A stretch of DNA of 43,147 nt from Acrasis kona (taxonomy: Eukaryota; Heterolobosea; Eutetramitea; Acrasida; Acrasidae): contig JAOPGA020001767.1 of the NCBI GenBank assembly GCA_026419775.2, positions 1 through 43,147 of the forward strand. Direction: 5' to 3'. Position numbers and translations under genes: made by a program. This document shows positions 37,601-43,147 of this stretch, piece by piece. The stretch's first letter is position 1. Each line of letters opens with the position of its first letter. The notes under the pieces were generated by a model. That model searched no databases and had not been told where the DNA came from. It saw nothing but the letters and a program-made list of their open reading frames with translations.

Positions 37601-40600
37601 ATGAGGGTTGTTGCAGCGATCATAATTTGCTGCCTGATTCGTGACGTTATGCTGGCGACAGCAGTAACGTCAGATATCACCTCCTCTCGCACCTGGAGTT
37701 TGTCCGGTGCACCGTATGTTATAACGAACACTATTAGCATATCGAGCGGCAGTACATTGACAATAAACCCCGGAGTTACAGTGCAGGTTAATTGTGGAGT
37801 TTCTATACTTGTTAGCGGTGGTCTAGCAGCTGTTGGCACATCGTCGCAGCCAATTTTATTTCAAAACATTCAATACATTAACACTACAACTTACGCCTAC
37901 AACTGTTCGTATAATTGCAACGGAACAAGCACTAGCTTTATAACAAATGCACATCAGTCGTCAGCGTCGTGTGGAGGAAATGTGACGACTGTCACATGCG
38001 CGATTTTAAATCAGACAGAAACAAGCTCCGCAGCTCCATTTTGTCGTTGGGGTGGTGTGATTATTAACTCTAACAGCGAGCCAACGAGTTTAGATAGTAA
38101 TAGTAACTACCTATCTGGAACAGCATTCATCAATGTTGAATTTAGGGCGTCTGGAATTTTATCAAACGCGTAAGGAACATTTATTAACATGAATTTTTTT
38201 AACAAAGTTGTAGATCAACTACCAAAACGTCTGTAATAAGTATGTCGAACACAGCGCTTCTATTGGACTCAGTCGTGATGAGCAATCTAACTGATGGATG
38301 TGTCAATGTTAACGCTACAACATCCACGACAACTCTGACTGTTCGAAACAGCAACTTCACATCAGGATCTTTAGGTTGCATTCGTGCTAATTCAATAGGA
38401 TATCCATATGTTTTAAACATTTATAATAACTACTTTGCTGGATTTGTAGGGTAAGTTCACGACAACAAATAACTTCTAATGTTATAGGTCTGATACGATT
38501 TCTCTATCTGTCGGTACATCACCACAATCAAAAGCCAGTTTGATGAACAATATAATTGCCAGCAGCAACCTTGGATATAGTGGTTTATACGCAGGTTTTG
38601 TAAATACATTGATCGTCAAGGGAAATACATTCTCCACAGCGAAATCCATCAACGTTGTTCTAGGAAACGTTGTCAACATAACTTCAAACATTGTTACAAA
38701 TTGTACAGACTCCCCCTGCATAAACATCGAGACCAACCAAGGAGGCACTTTCTTTACGAACAACAAAATTAATAACAACGGTCCAACATTGTCGCTCATG
38801 AATGTGAATCATGGGTCAACCACAAATATTACAAGCAATACATTTTACAACAATGTTATCACATCAGGTGGATGGGTTCTCAATACTTTTTTGGACTGGT
38901 CCAACCCTATAACAAGTTCGATTTCTGTAAATCTCAACAACTTCAGCAGCAATGCTGTATCGGGGACTGCTTCATCTGTGTATTACGTGAACTCTCCTAA
39001 TGCAGTTATTAAGAGAAATATTTTCGTAAATCCCGGAGCTACATATGAAACAAACAACAATATAACAAATTGGTACAATTTATATGGTTTTGTTGTTGCC
39101 ACCGAAAATTATTGGGGAACAAACATAACAAAAACCATTCGTCAGCGCAACTTGGGATATGAAACAAACAAGAACAAGGCACCAACACAAACAATTCCCG
39201 CGCTATCATCTTCGCAAATTGATGCAGTGAGCCCAATGTTAGTCAACGATACGATCCCAGAAGGAGTAATATACTACCCCGTAATTTACAACAGCTCCAT
39301 TACCATCACCTTCAATTTATTCGTTGCTGATTTTGTCAACGTGACCATTTTACCAGGAACTATTATTTCAATGGCCGAAGGAGTGCACTGGCACGTCAAT
39401 GGTGCACTCATTATGAGGGGCAGCTCAACATCACCCATTACACTGCGAAAGGATTCAACTGCGAGTTGGGGATGCATCCGTATTACACCATTTGGTCCTG
39501 GTACCGTATTCACTTCCAATTACACCTACGTGAGTGGTTCCGTTATTGAAAATACAATCATAAGTGGAGGAGGAGATTCCGACATGAACTGTGGAGGAAT
39601 ATGGACTGATGGTATATCATCATTGCTTGTCAAGAATATTTCAAGTTCACCTGGTGCTTTGGCTGGTTATCTAATTGTATCAGGTGGTAACTCCAAAACA
39701 ACTATTGTCAACAGTGTCTTCAATGGTGTGTATGGACCTGCTGCTAAGAACTTGATCGCCTTCTTACCTGTGGCGCAACCGCCCAATAGCGGTATATCGG
39801 CACCATCTACATCTCTTACAATTAATAATTGTACATTCACTAATGTTGCTAACACTGCTATTGGTGCTGCTTGTGTTGCAAATGGATACACCTTATCGAT
39901 TGTGAGTAATATCTTTACAGGAGCTAGCTCTTTTGTTTTGAGCGCTGGTACAGCCTGTCAAACTTCATTCCAAAATAATACAATTTCTGGTACTGTTGGT
40001 GGATTGTCCTTGACGAGACCAGCTTACCCCACTTTGATTAATAGTAATGTGTTTACAAAGTTGTCTGGTTATGCTATATTTATGACCGAGATCAACGGTG
40101 CTACTTACGTGCAGAATAATATATTCTCCCAAATCACAGTACCTTCTGGTCAATCTATATTGTATTTGGTTCAGTTGGCCACCACCAATCCGGTGTATAT
40201 TTACACGAATACGTTTAATAACAACACTGGTCAGTGCATTGTTCAATCTGGACAGGCCTCTACTTTGTATGCATATCCTATGATCATGTATAATAATTTC
40301 ACAAACAATGTATATGTGAGTAACACTGATGGATTGATGTTATTTGGTACATTGGTCAGCTTTCAACACAACATGTTGTGCAATCCCTCATCGACTTTCG
40401 ATCTATCCCATTCCCTATTGATGCAAGATGATCCAATGTTATACAACGATGCTACTTACAATTATTGGTGTAATGTAGCGAACAACGAACAATTATCTCT
40501 TCGTGTTTTGGATTTCTCGAACAATATAGGTTCTTTGTATTGTTATTTCAATGTGACCCCAATTTATATTACTCCCAATGCCATTAGTGGTACCTTATAT

Positions 40601-43147
40601 TACAATAACACAAAACCAAATCAAATCATGGTTGATACAGTTTGGAGTGTCCCCATGGTTTATTCTAAGAATATATATGTACCTTTTAATGTCATGTTGA
40701 CCATATCATCAACCAATTTGACCTTGTCATCAGGTGTGTCATTTTATGTAGATGGCACGTTGAGAATCAATGGTAGTAGTTCGAATCCTGCTAGAATAAC
40801 TTCCTCATCTACCAATGGATGGGGTTCCATTATATTATCTCAATCTTCATCGTCCACAATCTATGTTGGTTCGAATAGCAACAAGTTGTACCAATACTCT
40901 AGTGGTTTCTTGATGCAGAACGCTATTATCGAAAATGGTGGTGGTTCTGGTTTTGTTGGTGCTGTGTTGTTGTTCTCTAGTGGATACACTAATGATTACT
41001 TGTTCAAAGGAGTGCGATTCCAAAATATCCAATCCATTAGCATTCGTACAAAGAATGCAAATGTACACGTTTTAGATGGTTTGTTCTCTGTCGGTAACAA
41101 GGCCATCAATGGGTTGTGTTTCACAACTAATTGTGGAACATCGTTCGTCAACAATACAGTGTTTAGTAACTTGACTGATACAGGTGTATTGTTGGCTGCA
41201 CATAGTGCAAGTCTTTCAAATAATAAATTCTTTTATAGTTGTAACGGAATATTCGTTACAGATGCAGTGTATTCTAATTTGTTATTGACCAGCAACACAT
41301 TCTCTTCTATGAATGGCGCCACTTGTTATGCTGTATATTCCACTGCTAGTAATACTTTTTTGACATCCAATACCTTCTCCGACAATAATCTCAACAGGGT
41401 AGTGCTGTCCACTTTTAATCTTGGATCAGTCTTGACCATGACCAAAAATACATTCACGAATAATGTTGGTGTATCAGGTATCATTAATTACAGTGGATAC
41501 AACTTTACCAATAATTATTTGAACTATAATCGTGGAGGTGTTAATATTGTGCTCATTAGCAATATTGCATCATCTATTGCAATGGCGCACTCAACAAATA
41601 TATACATCAACAACACTGCTCCAGTGGTTGTTCAAACCAATAGTCCACAAACATCCTTCAGGAGTAATTTGTTCCAAGATGTGACCAGTGTTTATGAAAT
41701 TGAGACATTGATGACATCAAGCTACCCAGTCAGTGCCATATTGAACTATTGGAACACAGAGTCATATGCCAAAGTTTACACAAGAAATTTAGATTCTAGA
41801 TTCCCTCCGCATGGTGGCATCATTATTGATAATACATATTGGGCACAGAGCCCTGATTTGGGTGATTATATTGCATCAAACCTCATTTGCAATGCCACTA
41901 ACTACTATTACAACATTACGACGAATACATGTGTGTACAAACCTGGTTCAGGCTGGAACGTATGCTATGGTATCTATTCATTCGATAGTAGTGTATGCAG
42001 TGGTGCTGGTATCTGTAGTGGACCTGATACTTGTGTGTGTCCTCCTAATACGTGGGGAAGTAGATGTCAGTTCTACAGCTGTAATGGTATTTATTATAAT
42101 ATTTCTTCTGTATGTAGTACCAATGGTACATGTACTCAAAACTACAATGTTGCACCTAATTGTTCTTGTGTTCCTGGTCGTCATGGAATCAATTGTGAAT
42201 ACTTTAATTGTTATGGATTGAATAACACAAATGCATGCAGTGGCAATGGTACATGCGTGGATGCTCAAAAATGTATTTGTAATTATGGTTATGCTGGTGA
42301 AATGTGCCAATACACAATCTGCTATGGAAGGAATTCAAGTGATTCGTCGGTTTGTAATGGAAATGGTGATTGTACATCTCCTGCAAATTGTACTTGTGTA
42401 CTAGGTTGGGGCGGTTTTTCTTGTCAATTACCAGTCTATTGCAATGGGACAAGCGCCCTCAGCATGTCTGCTTGTACCAATCGTTCTCGAGGTTTATGTA
42501 TATCCAACAATACATGTTCATGTGGCAGCATGTACGCTGGAGATGTGTGTCAATACAATTATTGTTATGGTTTATTCTCGAACGATTCTAGTATTTGTAG
42601 TGCAAATGGTAATTGTACTTCGCCAAATGTGTGTCAATGTACATCTTCGTACGGTGGTAATAATTGTCAGTATCCTTATTGTTTTGGTACATTATCAACA
42701 AGTGCATCAGTGTGTGGATCGCACGGAACATGTGTGAAACCCAACAACTGTACGTGTAATACAGGTTATGTCGGTACGTCTTCACCTAATTTATGTATAC
42801 CTACTTGTTTCGGATACAATTCTACCGACTCGAGGGTGTGCTCCAATCGAAATGGTACATGTACGTTGTATAATCAATGTACTTGTAATAGTGGATTTTA
42901 TGGTCAGCGTTGTGAAGCATGGAACTGTTATGGCACAATCTATAACAATACAAATGTGTGCAGTACGAATGGTACTTGTTCTGGTCCAAATAACTGTATT
43001 TGTAATAGTGGCTACTATGGTCAGCGATGTGAATCGTGGCAATGTAATTCTGTTCCATTCAACTCGTCATCCGTATGCTCTACGAACGGTACATGTGTTT
43101 CTCCTAATCAATGTATTTGCGCGCTTGGTTTCTACGGATCTAATTGT
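37601..43147 (+). CDS. Giant secreted right-handed beta-helix protein with EGF-like repeats (3' end outside window)
   Basis: Exons 37601-38169, 38208-38450 and 38488 to the right edge (introns 38 and 37 nt) give 1824 codons in the window. A signal peptide (about 1-20) is followed by ~1400 residues of short repeated strands of the form VxxNxFxxN...GxxI (for example NNCTFTNV, LLTSNTFSSM), typical of parallel beta-helix (pectate-lyase-like/NosD-type) folds. It is dense in N-x-S/T sites. From 41963 an array of Cys-rich EGF/tenascin-like units begins. It is expected to be extracellular or cell-surface; adhesion or prey recognition is inferred. The first acceptor could instead be 38213 (TTGTAG), still in frame with two residues fewer. 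Large proteins of this layout are common in Naegleria genomes, from general knowledge. Confidence 0.85.
41963..43147 (+). repeat. Ten EGF-like units encoded in tandem
   Basis: Units of 34-43 codons with the core C[YFN]G...VC...NGTC..P..C.C..G..G..C[QE] repeat ten times; the tenth is cut by the window edge. The last three (ending GFYGQRCE, GYYGQRCE, GFYGSNC) are the most alike, suggesting recent duplication at the 3' side. Unit 5 has an enlarged spacing (NRSRGLC) and unit 7 a TSSPNLC insertion. Confidence 0.85.

Noticed and set aside
41978-43058. Minus-strand frames across the EGF array
   Set aside because: They are antisense of Cys/Thr/Asn-rich repeats and give repetitive T/I- or H/Y-rich products without domains.
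1-43147. tRNA, rRNA, CRISPR, transposon or viral remnants
   Set aside because: No T-loop/anticodon architecture, direct-repeat/spacer array, transposase, reverse transcriptase, terminal repeats or capsid-type genes were recognised by eye; a covariance or profile search could still reveal small ones.

Overview
This window is nuclear DNA from a compact protist genome. The mix of genes (a gamma-carbonic-anhydrase-like complex I protein, DDX60-like helicase, FAM149-type ciliary protein, RasGEF, rhodanese-DSP phosphatase, and a very large secreted beta-helix/EGF protein), the standard code, tiny GT-AG introns and very short intergenic spacers point to a heterolobosean amoeboflagellate, most likely Naegleria or a close relative. 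The organism assignment is inference; no database was searched.

Layout. 1-6.3 kb: the 5' part of a DDX60-like DExH helicase (runs off the left edge), an AGFG-like ArfGAP with a glutamine-rich tail, ribosomal protein eL29, and a small four-exon membrane protein. 6.5-16.4 kb: SMG7/EST1-like NMD factor, F-box protein, degenerate J-domain membrane protein, secreted alpha/beta hydrolase with an apparent one-base frameshift, five-exon RasGEF, rhodanese-dual-specificity phosphatase. 16.4-17.3 kb: a gene-free spacer with three inverted repeats. 17.3-22.8 kb: cytochrome P450, a sparsely coding stretch that hides a five-exon gene, an unknown protein, a bicupin oxalate decarboxylase-like enzyme with an altered active-site lid, and a small unknown protein. 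22.9-32.4 kb: DUF2855 protein, LURP-one-like protein with a prion-like middle, six-exon mitochondrial membrane protein, two-exon gamma-CA-like protein, inositol 5-phosphatase, FAM149-like protein, coiled-coil protein. 32.4-37.6 kb: F-box/TMEM185-like fusion, possible microprotein, multi-pass membrane protein, PH-like protein, possible bS21m-like mini-gene. 37.6 kb to the right edge: a secreted right-handed beta-helix protein with at least ten EGF-like units.

Splicing. I placed 31 introns in the features by frame and GT-AG borders. All but one are 30-51 nt and most are 34-40 nt. Several genes look like separate short reading frames until these are removed. The window reads as ordinary housekeeping and signalling gene space. 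I saw no CRISPR array, rRNA, recognisable tRNA, transposon or viral element. The most unusual items are the oxalate-enzyme lid, the repeated VIE[RS]PF motif in the SMG7-like protein, the F-box/membrane fusion, and the spliced genes not visible as single reading frames.
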